62,549 bases of DNA from Reyranella sp. (GCF_017305915.1 NZ_JAFKJN010000038.1:1-62549), one strand, 5' to 3'; positions 24,562 to 33,897 are shown, counted from the first letter of the stretch. Program-made: numbers and translations. The notes: generated by a model not told the origin, from the letters alone.

Positions 24562-25392
24562 ATGCAGCAGCAGAAGCTCGGCCCCCACATGGCCGTCGCG
24601 GTCGAGGGCATCGACCTCGCCACGGCGACGGCCGACACGCAGGCGGCGCTGGTCGATGCGCTGCATGACAATCTCGTGCTGTGCGTGCGCGGCCAGAAGC
24701 TCCCACCGGTCGCCTTCCGCGATGCCATGGCGCGCTTCGGCGTACCGGTGAAGCGCCTGCAGCTCGCATCGACGCCGGAGTGCGACGAGGTCAACATCAT
24801 CTCGAGCGAGGACCGCGACGAGCTGGGCGACGGCAAGAAGCTGGTCAACGGCGCCTCGTGGCACACCGACGACAGCTTCATGCGCGAGCCCTGCTCGCTC
24901 ACCATGCTCTACGGCGTGATGGTGCCGAGCCGCGGTGGCGACACGCAGTTCACCAACATGTACGCCGCCTACGAGGCGCTCGCGCCCGAGATGAAGGCGC
25001 GGATCGACGGCCTGCAGGTGGTCCACAAGTACCAGTCGAGCCGCCAGACCAACCGGGTGTCGCGCCGCCCCGAATCGGAGATGAAGGCGATGCCCGAGGC
25101 GACCCATCCGCTGGTGCGCACGCATCCGGAGACCGGCCGCAAGGCGCTCTACCTCAACGCCAACCGCATGGAGCAGATCGTCGGCATGGAGCGCGCCGAG
25201 AGCGACGCCCTGCTCGACCAATTGATCGCGCATGCGATCGAGCCGCGCTTCCAGTATCGCCATGTCTGGCGCCAGGGCGATGTGGTGATCTGGGACAACC
25301 GCTGCACCATGCACAAGGCCAACGCCGACTATCCCGAGGGCGAGCGGCGGCTGATGCATCGCGTCGTGGTTGCCGGGACCGCGCCCGTTTAA
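24562..25392 (+). CDS. TauD-type Fe(II)/2-oxoglutarate dioxygenase
   Basis: This 276-residue protein of the TauD/TfdA family couples 2-oxoglutarate decarboxylation to hydroxylation of a substrate. The iron triad is visible: WHTDDSF supplies His and Asp, and CTMHKAN supplies the distal His; the 2-oxoglutarate arginine is probably in RRLMHRVVV. Translation at the ATG at 24562 has no good Shine-Dalgarno. It follows cobC by 12 bp but is functionally unrelated to B12. Taurine, alkyl sulfates, carnitine precursors or aryloxyacids are possible substrates; none can be chosen from the sequence. Confidence 0.85.
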   Translation: MQQQKLGPHMAVAVEGIDLATATADTQAALVDALHDNLVLCVRGQKLPPVAFRDAMARFGVPVKRLQLASTPECDEVNIISSEDRDELGDGKKLVNGASWHTDDSFMREPCSLTMLYGVMVPSRGGDTQFTNMYAAYEALAPEMKARIDGLQVVHKYQSSRQTNRVSRRPESEMKAMPEATHPLVRTHPETGRKALYLNANRMEQIVGMERAESDALLDQLIAHAIEPRFQYRHVWRQGDVVIWDNRCTMHKANADYPEGERRLMHRVVVAGTAPV

Positions 25393-25475
25393 GCCGTTTC
25401 AGCCGTTTTTGGCCGACCTCACCGTTTTCCGACAATCCTCTCCATTCAGGTGGGCGGGGATTCGCGTCAAAAACC

Positions 25476-25518
25476 ATAGCCATAAATGCCGTAAATCAAT
25501 TTCGGCATTTCTGGCTAT
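25476..25518. terminator. AT-rich hairpin between convergent genes
   Basis: Arms ATAGCCATAAATGCCG (25476-25491) and CGGCATTTCTGGCTAT (25503-25518) pair over 16 positions with one mismatch around an 11-nt loop. It lies between the convergent dioxygenase and ABC ATPase genes, so a bidirectional terminator is the simplest reading, though a T-run is missing. It is much more AT-rich than its surroundings. Confidence 0.5.
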
Positions 25519-25522
25519 TGGT

Positions 25523-26575
25523 TCAGCCCTGCAACAGCACCGTATGCTCGGGCGAGAAGCTCAGCGTCACCGGTGCGCCTTCGTCGAGCAGGTTGACCGG
25601 CGGGCGGCGCACGATCACCCGGCCGCAGGCGCATTCGACGATGTACTGCACGAAATCGCCGTGGAACATGCGCTGGCGCACCGTGCCGGGGAGCTGGTTG
25701 TCGCCGGGCTGCGGGACGAGGTCGATGTAGGCGGTGCGCACCGCCACCTCGTTGCCTGACGTGCCGCCGACGGTCTTCAGGATCGTGCCGCCTTCGGCCT
25801 CGAAGGTGCCGGGGCTGGTGACCTTGCCCTTGATCAGGTTGGCCGAGCCCACGAAGTCGGCGACGAAGCGGCTGCTCGGCCTGTTGTAGATCTCTTGCGG
25901 CGCGCCGATCTGCTCGATCACGCCGACATTCATCACGATCACCCGGTCGGAGATGGCGAGCGCCTCCTCCTGGTCGTGCGTGACATAGACCGAGGTGATG
26001 TCGAGCCGCCGCTGCAGCTCGCGCAATTCCACCCGCATCTCGGCGCGCAGCTTGGCGTCGAGATTGGAGAGCGGCTCGTCGAACAGCACGACGGTCGGCG
26101 AGAAGGCGATCGCGCGCGCCAGCGCCACGCGCTGTTGCTGGCCGCCCGACAGCTTCGACGCCCCGCGGTCGGCGAGATGGCGCATCTGCACCAGATCGAG
26201 CGCGCGTTCGACGGCAGCCTTGATGTCGGCGGCGCTCTTCTTGCGAACGCGCAGGCCGTAGGCGACGTTGTCGAACACCGTCATGTGAGGCCACACGGCG
26301 TAGGACTGGAAGACCATCGACACGCCGCGCTGCTCCGCCGTCACATTGCGGCGCGCCGCGGCGTCGTACATCGCCTGGCCTTCGATGTAGATGCTGCCAG
26401 CCGACGGCTGCTCCAGCCCGGCGATGGCGCGCAAGGTCGTGGTCTTGCCGCAGCCCGACGGTCCGAGCAGCGTCAGATGCTCGCCGCTGCCGACGGTGAA
26501 GCTGACGCCGTTCACGGCCACGGCGTCGCCGTAGCGCACGACCAGGTCTTTCACTTCGATACGCGTCGTGCTCAC
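25523..26575 (-). CDS. ABC transporter ATP-binding protein (FbpC/PotA type)
   Basis: This 350-residue ATPase powers a Fe(III)-, polyamine- or phosphonate-like importer. It has Walker A LLGPSGCGKTT, signature KLSGGQQQRVALARAI, Walker B VVLFDEPLSNLDAKLR and switch histidine VTHDQEEA. A C-terminal TOBE-like regulatory domain follows from about residue 240. The start is a GTG at 26575 in a GTGA overlap with the permease stop. Binding protein, permease and ATPase form a single minus-strand operon. Confidence 0.9.
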   Translation of the reverse strand: MSTTRIEVKDLVVRYGDAVAVNGVSFTVGSGEHLTLLGPSGCGKTTTLRAIAGLEQPSAGSIYIEGQAMYDAAARRNVTAEQRGVSMVFQSYAVWPHMTVFDNVAYGLRVRKKSAADIKAAVERALDLVQMRHLADRGASKLSGGQQQRVALARAIAFSPTVVLFDEPLSNLDAKLRAEMRVELRELQRRLDITSVYVTHDQEEALAISDRVIVMNVGVIEQIGAPQEIYNRPSSRFVADFVGSANLIKGKVTSPGTFEAEGGTILKTVGGTSGNEVAVRTAYIDLVPQPGDNQLPGTVRQRMFHGDFVQYIVECACGRVIVRRPPVNLLDEGAPVTLSFSPEHTVLLQG

Positions 26576-28260
26576 GACATCTCCTTGGTCACGCCGCGCG
26601 TCAGCCGGAACAGGATCACCAATGCGACCACCACCGTGGCGGTCTGGATCAGCGCCATCGCCGCGGTCAGCTCGGTGCCGCTCGAGGCAAAGGCCGACAC
26701 GATCGACGGCGCGATCACGCGGGCATCCGGGCCCATCAGGAAGACCGACGTGCCCAGCTCGCGCACGCAGGCCATGAAGATCAGCAGCCAGGCCGCCAGG
26801 ATGCCCGGCCGCAGCAGCGGCAGGGTCACCGTACGCATCTGGTACGCCCAGCCGGCACCGCAGACGCGGGCGCATTCCTCGAGGCTCTTGTCGATCTGCA
26901 GCACCACGCCGGCCAGTGTACGCACGCCGAGCGGCAGCATCACGGTGAGATAGGCGAGCGCCAGCAGCCACAGGGTGCCGTAGATCGGGATCGGGATGTT
27001 GAGCCACGCCCACAGGAGCGCGAGGCCGAACACCAGGCGCGGCACGGCCTGCGGGAACATCACCAGGTATTCGATGGCGCCGCTGCCCCTGATGCGCGAG
27101 CGGTAGATGATCCAGACCAGCAGAGCCATCAGGATCACGCCGACGGAGGCGACGCCGAAGCCGAGCATCAGGCTGTTGCCGAGCGCGCCGCGGATGGGTC
27201 CCAGCGACAGCGCCGTCTGGTAGTTGGCGAGCGTCCATTCGGCCTGGCTCAGGATCACCGTCGCGAAGCGCTGCAGCGAGGTCATGATCAGGGCCGCCAG
27301 CGGCAGCACCACGGCCAGCACGACGTAGAGCAGGCAGACGCCGAGCAGCAGCCAGGCGAGCTTGCCCATGTCCATCGGCCGCGGCCGGAACGCCTTGCCG
27401 GTGATGGTGGCGTAGCTGCCCTTGTTGATGCGCCAGCGATAGAAGGTGAGCATGGCGAACATCACCACGAACAGCGACAGGCCCATCGCCGAGGCGCGGC
27501 CGTAGTCCGGCGGATAGCTGAGCGTCGAATCCCAGATCGCGGTGGTGATGACGTAGATGCGCGCCGGGATGCCGATCACCAGCGCGGCGGCGAACGAGCC
27601 CAGCATCTCGGCGAACACGAACAGCGTGGCGCCCAGCACGCCCGGCATCACCAGCGGCAGGGTCACCGTCAGCATGGTGCGAAGCTTGGAGGCGCCCATC
27701 ACCCGCGCCGATTCCTCGAGCGCGGGGTCCATCGACTTCATCGACGCCGAGATCATGACGAAGGCGACCGTGCCCTCGAACAGCGCCATGATCCAGGCGA
27801 TGCCGAAATAGCCGTAGACATTGACGATGTCGCCGCTGCCGCCCCACGCCTTCCAGATCTGGTTGACGAAGCCGCTCTTGGGGCCGGCGATCACGCTCCA
27901 GGCGAGCGCGCCGACCAGCGGCGTCATGTAATAGGGCAGCTCCATCAGCCGCTCGAGCAGCTCGCGGCCCGGCACGTTGGTGCGGGTCAGGATCCAGGCC
28001 AGCGTGAAGCCGATCAGGATCGCCATGATCGTCGCCACCACGGCGATGATCACCGTGTTGAAGAGGACGTTGATGTCCTCGTCGAACATCGCGATGTAGT
28101 TCCTGAAACCGTATTCCTGCGGCGGGAAGGCCATCGGATCGCCGACGTTCAGCGACTCCTCGACCAGGAAGACCAGCGGCAGCAGGACGAGGAAGGCGAC
28201 CACGACGATGACGGCAGCCGACACGACCGGCTGCCAGTTGAAGCGCGGCTTCATGTTCAT
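26572..28260 (-). CDS. ABC transporter permease with two fused membrane domains (FbpB type)
   Basis: This 562-residue protein carries two BPD_transp_1 domains in tandem, as in FbpB, so one gene provides both halves of the channel. About twelve hydrophobic helices are visible. The EAA-type loops are ALEESARVMGASKLRTMLTV in the first half and SLEECARVCGAGWAYQMRTV in the second. The Shine-Dalgarno-like GGGGGAGAGGGA before the ATG at 28260 is contributed by a palindromic repeat (28264-28287). The substrate is unknown. Confidence 0.9.
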   Translation of the reverse strand: MNMKPRFNWQPVVSAAVIVVVAFLVLLPLVFLVEESLNVGDPMAFPPQEYGFRNYIAMFDEDINVLFNTVIIAVVATIMAILIGFTLAWILTRTNVPGRELLERLMELPYYMTPLVGALAWSVIAGPKSGFVNQIWKAWGGSGDIVNVYGYFGIAWIMALFEGTVAFVMISASMKSMDPALEESARVMGASKLRTMLTVTLPLVMPGVLGATLFVFAEMLGSFAAALVIGIPARIYVITTAIWDSTLSYPPDYGRASAMGLSLFVVMFAMLTFYRWRINKGSYATITGKAFRPRPMDMGKLAWLLLGVCLLYVVLAVVLPLAALIMTSLQRFATVILSQAEWTLANYQTALSLGPIRGALGNSLMLGFGVASVGVILMALLVWIIYRSRIRGSGAIEYLVMFPQAVPRLVFGLALLWAWLNIPIPIYGTLWLLALAYLTVMLPLGVRTLAGVVLQIDKSLEECARVCGAGWAYQMRTVTLPLLRPGILAAWLLIFMACVRELGTSVFLMGPDARVIAPSIVSAFASSGTELTAAMALIQTATVVVALVILFRLTRGVTKEMS

Positions 28261-28263
28261 GTC

Positions 28264-28358
28264 CCTCTCCCCCGATAGGGGGAGAGGTTAGGAGAGGGGG
28301 TTACAGACATCACCTGATGCCCCCTCTCCCCACCTCTCCGCCTAGCGGGGGAGAGGAG
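28264..28358. repeat. GC-rich palindromic repeat pair between transporter genes
   Basis: The first hairpin is CCTCTCCCCC-GATA-GGGGGAGAGG with perfect 10-bp arms (28264-28287). A second related hairpin ends near 28358 (CCTCTCC...GGGGGAGAGG). Together they fill the gap between the binding-protein and permease genes and supply the permease ribosome-binding site. Confidence 0.75.
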
Positions 28359-28383
28359 TTCGAAGGAGACAGCGACCGTCAAG

Positions 28384-29460
28384 CTAGCGCCGCCGGGCGC
28401 CGACGATGCGGTCCCATTCCTTGGCGAAGCTCGGGCGGTCCTTCTCGAAGGCGTCCCAGTCGGCCGGGATGAGCAGCTTCATCTTGGTGAGCGGTATCGC
28501 GCCCGGAGGCGGCGGCACGTCCTCGCGCGGCGAATGCAGCGCCAGCGCCTCGGCCAGCGCCTTCTGGCCGACCGGCGAGAGGAACCAGTCCATGAACAGC
28601 TTGGCGGCGTTGGGATGCGGGCCTTCGGCGACGATGCCGTAGGTCTCCGACACCGCCGGCAGGCCCTTCTCCGGGAAGACGAAGCCGATCGGCGCGCCCT
28701 TGGCGGTGAACTCGACGGCACCGGAATACTGCGCACCCATGATCACCTTGTCCTGCCCGTCGACCAGGCGGCCGTACTGCTGGACGTAGGAGTCGAAGGC
28801 GCGCGGCTTCTGGGCCTCGAACTTCTTGAAGTAGTCGTCGCCCAGGATCGGCTTCAGCATGTACCAGATTCCGTGCTGCAGGCCGGAGTTCGAGACCTTG
28901 ACGTTGATCGCGTCGTTCCACTTGGGATCGAGCAGGTCTTCCCAGGTCTTCGGCGCCTCGGCCTCCGGCGTGTTCTTGGCGTTGTAGGCGATGCCGCCCA
29001 TGATCACCGAACCCCAGGTCCAGTAGCCCTCGGGCTTGCTCTTGTACTCCGGCTTGAAGGCGGCCATCTCCGGCGAGATGTACTGCACGAAGCCGTTCTT
29101 GCGCTGGAAGTCCAGGATCATGCCCATGTCGGAGATCTGGATGACGTCCACCAGGTACGACTTGGCCTGGCGCTCCGACAGGATCTTGGCGTAGAGCGCG
29201 CCCGCCTGCAGGCGGAAGAACTTGGCCTGGATCTTGGGGAAGGTCTTCATGAAGGCGGCGACCAGCTTGGCCTGACCGGCTTCCGGATCGGTCGAGTAGA
29301 GCACGATGGCACCCTCGGCCTCGGCCTTCTCGACGTCGGCGCAGGTCTTGAAGCCTTCCATCTGGCGCGGCTTGTCGCACAGCTTGGCGTCCTGGGCCTC
29401 GGCCAACCCGGACCATCCCAATGCGCACAGCGCAACACTCGCGACGGCCAGCAGCTTCAT
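28384..29460 (-). CDS. Periplasmic substrate-binding protein of the FbpB-type ABC importer
   Basis: This 358-residue type-2 periplasmic binding protein has a signal peptide ending GLAEAQ. After it come EGAIVLYSTDPEAG, a hinge region and WGSVIMGGIAYNAKNT, with the common C-terminal GPHPNAAKLFMDWFLSPVGQ segment of the Fe(III)/putrescine family. The ATG at 29460 is preceded by a good GGGAGGG ribosome-binding site. It is the promoter-proximal gene of the importer operon and diverges from cofD. The fold does not identify the ligand. Confidence 0.87.
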   Translation of the reverse strand: MKLLAVASVALCALGWSGLAEAQDAKLCDKPRQMEGFKTCADVEKAEAEGAIVLYSTDPEAGQAKLVAAFMKTFPKIQAKFFRLQAGALYAKILSERQAKSYLVDVIQISDMGMILDFQRKNGFVQYISPEMAAFKPEYKSKPEGYWTWGSVIMGGIAYNAKNTPEAEAPKTWEDLLDPKWNDAINVKVSNSGLQHGIWYMLKPILGDDYFKKFEAQKPRAFDSYVQQYGRLVDGQDKVIMGAQYSGAVEFTAKGAPIGFVFPEKGLPAVSETYGIVAEGPHPNAAKLFMDWFLSPVGQKALAEALALHSPREDVPPPPGAIPLTKMKLLIPADWDAFEKDRPSFAKEWDRIVGARRR

Positions 29461-29542
29461 TACGCCCTCCCTGTTTTTGATCGCGCGGAGCCTAGATCGA
29501 TTTGCAGACCTAGCGCAATGTTTCGTGCGATAGGGTCCCCGC
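29461..29542. promoter_or_regulatory. Divergent promoter region between the importer and F420 operons
   Basis: This 82-bp gap separates the start codons of the binding protein (-) and cofD (+) and must hold both promoters or overlap with them. It is slightly less GC-rich than the flanks, with TTGCAG at about 29500 as a possible -35 for cofD. No clear operator palindrome is visible. Confidence 0.4.
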
Positions 29543-30499
29543 ATGACGAGACAAATCCTAGCCCTCGCCGGGGGCGTTGGTGGAGCCAAGCTTGCGTTGG
29601 GACTCGCAGGCACATTGCCGCACGATGCGCTCACGGTCGCGGTCAACACGGCCGACGACTTCGAGCATCTCGGGCTCAGCATCTGCCCCGATCTCGACAC
29701 GGTGATGTACACCCTGGCGGGCGTCGCCAATCCCGAGACCGGCTGGGGCCGCCGCGACGAGACCTGGACGGTGATGGAGGCGCTCGGCCAGATCGGCGGC
29801 GAGACGTGGTTTCGCCTCGGCGACAAGGACCTCGCCACGCATATCGAGCGCACGCGCCGTCTGCGCGGCGGCGAGAGCCTCTCTTCGGTGATGCGCGACC
29901 TGGCCGCGCGCCTCGGCGTGAAGTCCGCGATGGTGCCGATGTCCGACGATCGGGTACGCACAATGGTCACGACCGACCAAGGCGAGCTCGCCTTCCAGGA
30001 CTGGTTCGTTCGGCTGCGCTGCGAACCGGTCGTGAAGTCGGTGCGTTTCGCCGGCGCGGACAAAGCGAAGGCGCATCCTACTTTGCTCGACACCGCAGAC
30101 CTCGGCGGCATCGTGGTCTGTCCATCCAATCCCTTCGTCAGTGTCGCGCCGATCCTCGCGGTGCCGGGCGTGCAGGCCGCGCTCGCGAAAACAAGGGCCC
30201 CGAAGATCGCCGTCACGCCGATCGTCGGTGGCCAGGCGATCAAAGGGCCTGCCGCGAAGATGCTGGCCGAGCTCGGCCACGACGTCTCCGCGCTCGGCGT
30301 CGCGCGCTACTATAAAGAATGGGTCGACGGCTTCATGCTCGATGCTCAGGACGCATCCCTGGCGCGCGACATCGAGGCGCTGGGGCTGAAGGTGAAGGTT
30401 GCCGACACCATGATGCGAAACGACGCAGACAAGCGCCGCGTCGCCCGGGACGTGCTCGATTTCGTGGACGACCTCGCAGTGTCTGGGCGACACTCCTGA
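29543..30499 (+). CDS. cofD: 2-phospho-L-lactate transferase (F420-0 synthase)
   Basis: CofD (FbiA) transfers the phospholactyl-type moiety from the guanylylated precursor to the Fo chromophore, giving (dehydro-)F420-0. The 318-residue protein has the family motifs LAGGVGGAKLALGL (about 9-21), VNTADDFEHLGLSICPDLDT (34-53) and a C-terminal IVVCPSNPFVSVAPIL. It is the first gene of a tight operon; the stop is one base before cofC. This pathway is common in Actinobacteria and archaea and uncommon in Alphaproteobacteria. Confidence 0.95.
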   Translation: MTRQILALAGGVGGAKLALGLAGTLPHDALTVAVNTADDFEHLGLSICPDLDTVMYTLAGVANPETGWGRRDETWTVMEALGQIGGETWFRLGDKDLATHIERTRRLRGGESLSSVMRDLAARLGVKSAMVPMSDDRVRTMVTTDQGELAFQDWFVRLRCEPVVKSVRFAGADKAKAHPTLLDTADLGGIVVCPSNPFVSVAPILAVPGVQAALAKTRAPKIAVTPIVGGQAIKGPAAKMLAELGHDVSALGVARYYKEWVDGFMLDAQDASLARDIEALGLKVKVADTMMRNDADKRRVARDVLDFVDDLAVSGRHS

Positions 30500-30500
30500 C

Positions 30501-31061
30501 ATGCTCATCGCTGTCGTTCCAATGAAGGCCACGGCCCGTGCCAAGAGCCGCCTGTCCGGTGTGCTCGATCCGGCCGGGCGCGAGGCGCTGGCGCGGCAGA
30601 TGCTGGAGCATGTGCTGGCGACCCTGCGCGAAGCCGGATTGGCTCAGATCGAGGTCGCCAACGCCGAGCAGGAGCTGAATGCCGACGTCACCTCGGCTGC
30701 ACGCCGCGTGCAGGACGCGGGCGGCCGCGAGCTGCTGCTGGTCATGGCCGACCTGCCCTATCTCGCCGCATCGGACATCGCGGCGATGGTCGAGGCCGGC
30801 CGCACCAGCGACGTTGTGATCGCCGAGGCCAAGGACGGCGGCACCAACGCGTTGCTGCTGCGCCCGCCGACGGTGCTGAAGTTCGCCTTCACCACGGCGC
30901 GGCCGAGCGCCTCGTTCCATGCCGACCATGCGCGCAGCGTGGGTATTGAGCCGGCAATGGTTCGCCGTCCGGGCCTTGCGCGCGACATCGATACGCCGGA
31001 CGATCTGGCCGCCCTCGTTTCCGATCACCCTGCGTACCGGGTCTTCCGCCATGTCGCGTGA
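30501..31061 (+). CDS. cofC: Phospholactate/PEP/3-PG guanylyltransferase
   Basis: CofC (FbiD) activates 2-phospholactate, phosphoenolpyruvate or 3-phosphoglycerate with GTP for CofD. The 186-residue protein begins with VVPMKATARAKSRLSGVL, the nucleotidyltransferase N-terminus, and has VMADLPYLAASDI (metal-binding aspartate) and AKDGGTNALLLRPP. It is a little short for the family. Which three-carbon acid it uses decides the type of F420 made. Its end overlaps fbiC by 11 bp. Confidence 0.9.
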   Translation: MLIAVVPMKATARAKSRLSGVLDPAGREALARQMLEHVLATLREAGLAQIEVANAEQELNADVTSAARRVQDAGGRELLLVMADLPYLAASDIAAMVEAGRTSDVVIAEAKDGGTNALLLRPPTVLKFAFTTARPSASFHADHARSVGIEPAMVRRPGLARDIDTPDDLAALVSDHPAYRVFRHVA

Positions 31062-33477
31062 ATCGCCGCCTGATTTCCTGTCTCGCGATCTCGAGTCGCT
31101 GATGCGCGACGCGGCCGCGATCCGCGATGCCGCCTTCGGCGACCGCGTCACCTTCTCCAAGAAGGTGTTCATCCCGCTGACCCATCTCTGCCGCGACACC
31201 TGCGGCTACTGCACCTTCGTCCACCCGCCGAAGAAAGGCGAAGCAGCCTACCTCACGCCCGAGCAGGTGCTGGAGATCGCGCGCGCCGGCCAGGCGGCCG
31301 GCTGCGCCGAGGCGCTGTTCACCCTGGGCGACAAGCCCGAGCTCAAGTGGAAGCCCGCCGCCGAGGCGCTTCAGGCGATGGGCTACGCGACGACGCTCGA
31401 CTATCTCGCGGCGATGGGCGCGCTGGTCTTCAAGGAGACCGGCCTGTTGCCGCACTTCAATCCCGGCCTGATGGATGCCGCCGACCTCGCGAAGCTGCGC
31501 AAGTCGTCGGTCTCGATGGGCATCATGCTGGAGAGCGCGGCCGAGCGGCTGGGCGAGCGCGGCGGCCCCCACTTCGGCGCGCCCGACAAGGCGCCGGCGC
31601 TGCGGCTCGCGACGCTCAAGGCCGCGGGCGAAGCCAAGGTGCCCTTCACCTCGGGCATCCTGATCGGCATCGGCGAGACGCGCGAGGAGCGGATCGAGGC
31701 GTTGCTGGCGCTGCGCGACCTGCACGAGCAGCATGGCCATCTGCAGGAAGTCATCATCCAGAATTTCAGGGCCAAACCGGACACGCGGATGGCCAACGCG
31801 CCCGAACCGTCGTTCGACGAGCTGCTGTGGACGATCGCCGTCGCGCGGCTGATCTTCCGCGACACGCTGTCGGTGCAGGCGCCGCCCAACCTGCAGGAAC
31901 CGGGCTACGGCCGGCTGATCGAAGCCGGCATCGACGACTGGGGCGGCGTCTCGCCGGTCACACCCGATCACGTCAATCCCGAGCGCCCGTGGCCGCAGCT
32001 CGATGCGCTCGCCAACGAGAGCCTGCGGTACGGCAAGGTGCTGACCGAGCGGCTCGCCGTCTATCCGAGCTACGTCGCCGACAAGGCGTGGATCGATCCG
32101 GGCCTGCGCCCGCGCGTGCTGGCGATGAGCGCGGCGAGCGGCCTGCGCCGCGACAACGACTGGAAGCCCGGCCTCGTGATGGCGATGCCGGCCGCCGACA
32201 TGGCGACGCTGGCGATGCCGGCGCTGCGGCCGAGCACCAGCCTGGCGCCGATCGTCGACCGCGCGGTGCGCGGCGAGGATCTCGGCGAAGGCGACATCGT
32301 GCGGCTGTTCGAGGCGCGCGGGCCCGACTTCGCGGCGGTGACGCAAGCCGCCGATGCGCTGCGCAAGCAGGTGGTGGGCGACACCATCTCCTACGCCGTC
32401 GTGCGCAACATCAACTACACCAACATCTGCTACTTCCGCTGCGGCTTCTGCGCCTTTTCCAAGGGCAAGCTCGCCGCCAACCTGCGTGGCTCACCCTACG
32501 ACCTCACCACGCAAGAGATCGTGCGCCGCGCGAAAGAGGCGTGGGACCGCGGCGCCACTGAAGTCTGCATGCAGGGCGGCATCCATCCCGAGTACACAGG
32601 CCAGCACTACCTCGATGTCTGCCGCGCCGTGCGCGAGGAGATCCCGGGCATGCATGTCCATGCCTTCTCGCCGCTCGAGGTCTGGCACGGCGCGACGACG
32701 CTTGGCCGCACGATCTCCGATTACCTCGCCGAGCTGCGCGATGCGGGCCTCGGCAGCCTGCCCGGTACCGCGGCCGAGGTGCTCGACGACGAAGTGCGCG
32801 ACATCCTCTGCCCCGACAAGGTCTCGACCGACCAGTGGCTGGACATCATGCGCGCCGCGCACGGCGTCGGCCTGCGCTCGACCGCGACCATCATGTTCGG
32901 CCATGTCGACAAGCCGGTGCATTGGGCGCGGCACCTCCTGCGCCTGCGTAACCTGCAGAAAGACACCGACGGCTTCACCGAGCTGGTGCCGCTGCCGTTC
33001 GTCGCCGCCGAGGCGCCGATCGCGCTCAAGGGCGCGGCGCGCATGGGCCCGACCTTCCGCGAAGCCGTGCTGATGCATTCGATCGGCCGGCTGGCGCTGC
33101 ACCCGCACATCCCCAACATCCAGACCTCGTGGGTGAAGATGGGCGTCGAGGGCGCCAAGGTCTGCCTTCAGGCCGGCGCCAACGATCTCGGCGGCACGCT
33201 GATGAACGAATCGATCACCCGCGCTGCTGGCGCCGAGCACGGCGAGGAGCTGCCGCCCGACGCGATGGAGCGGCTGATCGCCGATCTCGGCCGATCGCCA
33301 CGCATCCGCACCACGCTCTACGGCGATGCTGGCCGGGAACGCCATGACGCCGCTCACGCCGCCAAGGCGCTGGCGCCGGTCCAGCTCGAGGTCGCCGAAC
33401 GCTGGACCGGCTCGTTGACCGAGAGCGAGAAGCGCCGCGTCCTGCCCAAGCCCCGGACGCCCGCCCGGGTGCGCTAG
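31051..33477 (+). CDS. fbiC: Fused Fo synthase (CofG-CofH)
   Basis: FbiC makes the deazaflavin chromophore Fo from tyrosine and 5-amino-6-ribitylamino-uracil. The 808-residue protein contains two radical-SAM domains, each with its CxxxCxxC cluster motif: CRDTCGYC at 47-54 (CofG half) and CYFRCGFC at 460-467 (CofH half). The single-chain fusion is the actinobacterial arrangement as I recall it; archaea use two proteins. The ATG at 31051 lies inside the cofC end. The operon continues into msrB 8 bp later. Confidence 0.97.
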   Translation: MSRESPPDFLSRDLESLMRDAAAIRDAAFGDRVTFSKKVFIPLTHLCRDTCGYCTFVHPPKKGEAAYLTPEQVLEIARAGQAAGCAEALFTLGDKPELKWKPAAEALQAMGYATTLDYLAAMGALVFKETGLLPHFNPGLMDAADLAKLRKSSVSMGIMLESAAERLGERGGPHFGAPDKAPALRLATLKAAGEAKVPFTSGILIGIGETREERIEALLALRDLHEQHGHLQEVIIQNFRAKPDTRMANAPEPSFDELLWTIAVARLIFRDTLSVQAPPNLQEPGYGRLIEAGIDDWGGVSPVTPDHVNPERPWPQLDALANESLRYGKVLTERLAVYPSYVADKAWIDPGLRPRVLAMSAASGLRRDNDWKPGLVMAMPAADMATLAMPALRPSTSLAPIVDRAVRGEDLGEGDIVRLFEARGPDFAAVTQAADALRKQVVGDTISYAVVRNINYTNICYFRCGFCAFSKGKLAANLRGSPYDLTTQEIVRRAKEAWDRGATEVCMQGGIHPEYTGQHYLDVCRAVREEIPGMHVHAFSPLEVWHGATTLGRTISDYLAELRDAGLGSLPGTAAEVLDDEVRDILCPDKVSTDQWLDIMRAAHGVGLRSTATIMFGHVDKPVHWARHLLRLRNLQKDTDGFTELVPLPFVAAEAPIALKGAARMGPTFREAVLMHSIGRLALHPHIPNIQTSWVKMGVEGAKVCLQAGANDLGGTLMNESITRAAGAEHGEELPPDAMERLIADLGRSPRIRTTLYGDAGRERHDAAHAAKALAPVQLEVAERWTGSLTESEKRRVLPKPRTPARVR

Positions 33478-33485
33478 AGGTCCCG

Positions 33486-33893
33486 ATGACCAAGCCCTAT
33501 CCCGTGACGCACAGCGACGCCGAATGGCGCAAGCTGCTGACGCCCGAGCAGTACTACATCATGCGCGAGCACGGGACGGAGAGGCCCGGGAGCTGCGCTC
33601 TGCTCGTGGAGAAGCGGCCGGGCAAGTTCACCTGCGCCGGCTGCGGCACGACGCTGTTCGAGGGGAAGCGCAAGTTCGAGAGCGGCACGGGCTGGCCGAG
33701 CTTCGACGAGCCGGTCGCCGGCAGCGTCGAGACGTCGTCCGATGACAGCCTCGGCATGGAGCGGACCGAAGTCCACTGCGCCACCTGCGGCAGCCATCTC
33801 GGGCACGTCTTCGACGACGGCCCGCCGCCCACCCATCAGCGCTATTGCATCAACGGCGTCGCGATGAATTTCAAGGCCGACGAAGGCAAATAG
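33486..33893 (+). CDS. msrB: Peptide methionine (R)-S-oxide reductase
   Basis: MsrB repairs the R-epimer of oxidised methionine in proteins. The 135-residue protein has both zinc CxxC pairs (CAGC at 50-53 and CATC later), the substrate block GTGWPSFDEP and the catalytic cysteine in RYCINGVAMNF. It sits 8 bp after fbiC in the same direction and is probably co-transcribed with F420 synthesis. A functional link is not proved. Confidence 0.96.
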   Translation: MTKPYPVTHSDAEWRKLLTPEQYYIMREHGTERPGSCALLVEKRPGKFTCAGCGTTLFEGKRKFESGTGWPSFDEPVAGSVETSSDDSLGMERTEVHCATCGSHLGHVFDDGPPPTHQRYCINGVAMNFKADEGK

Positions 33894-33897
33894 ACCT

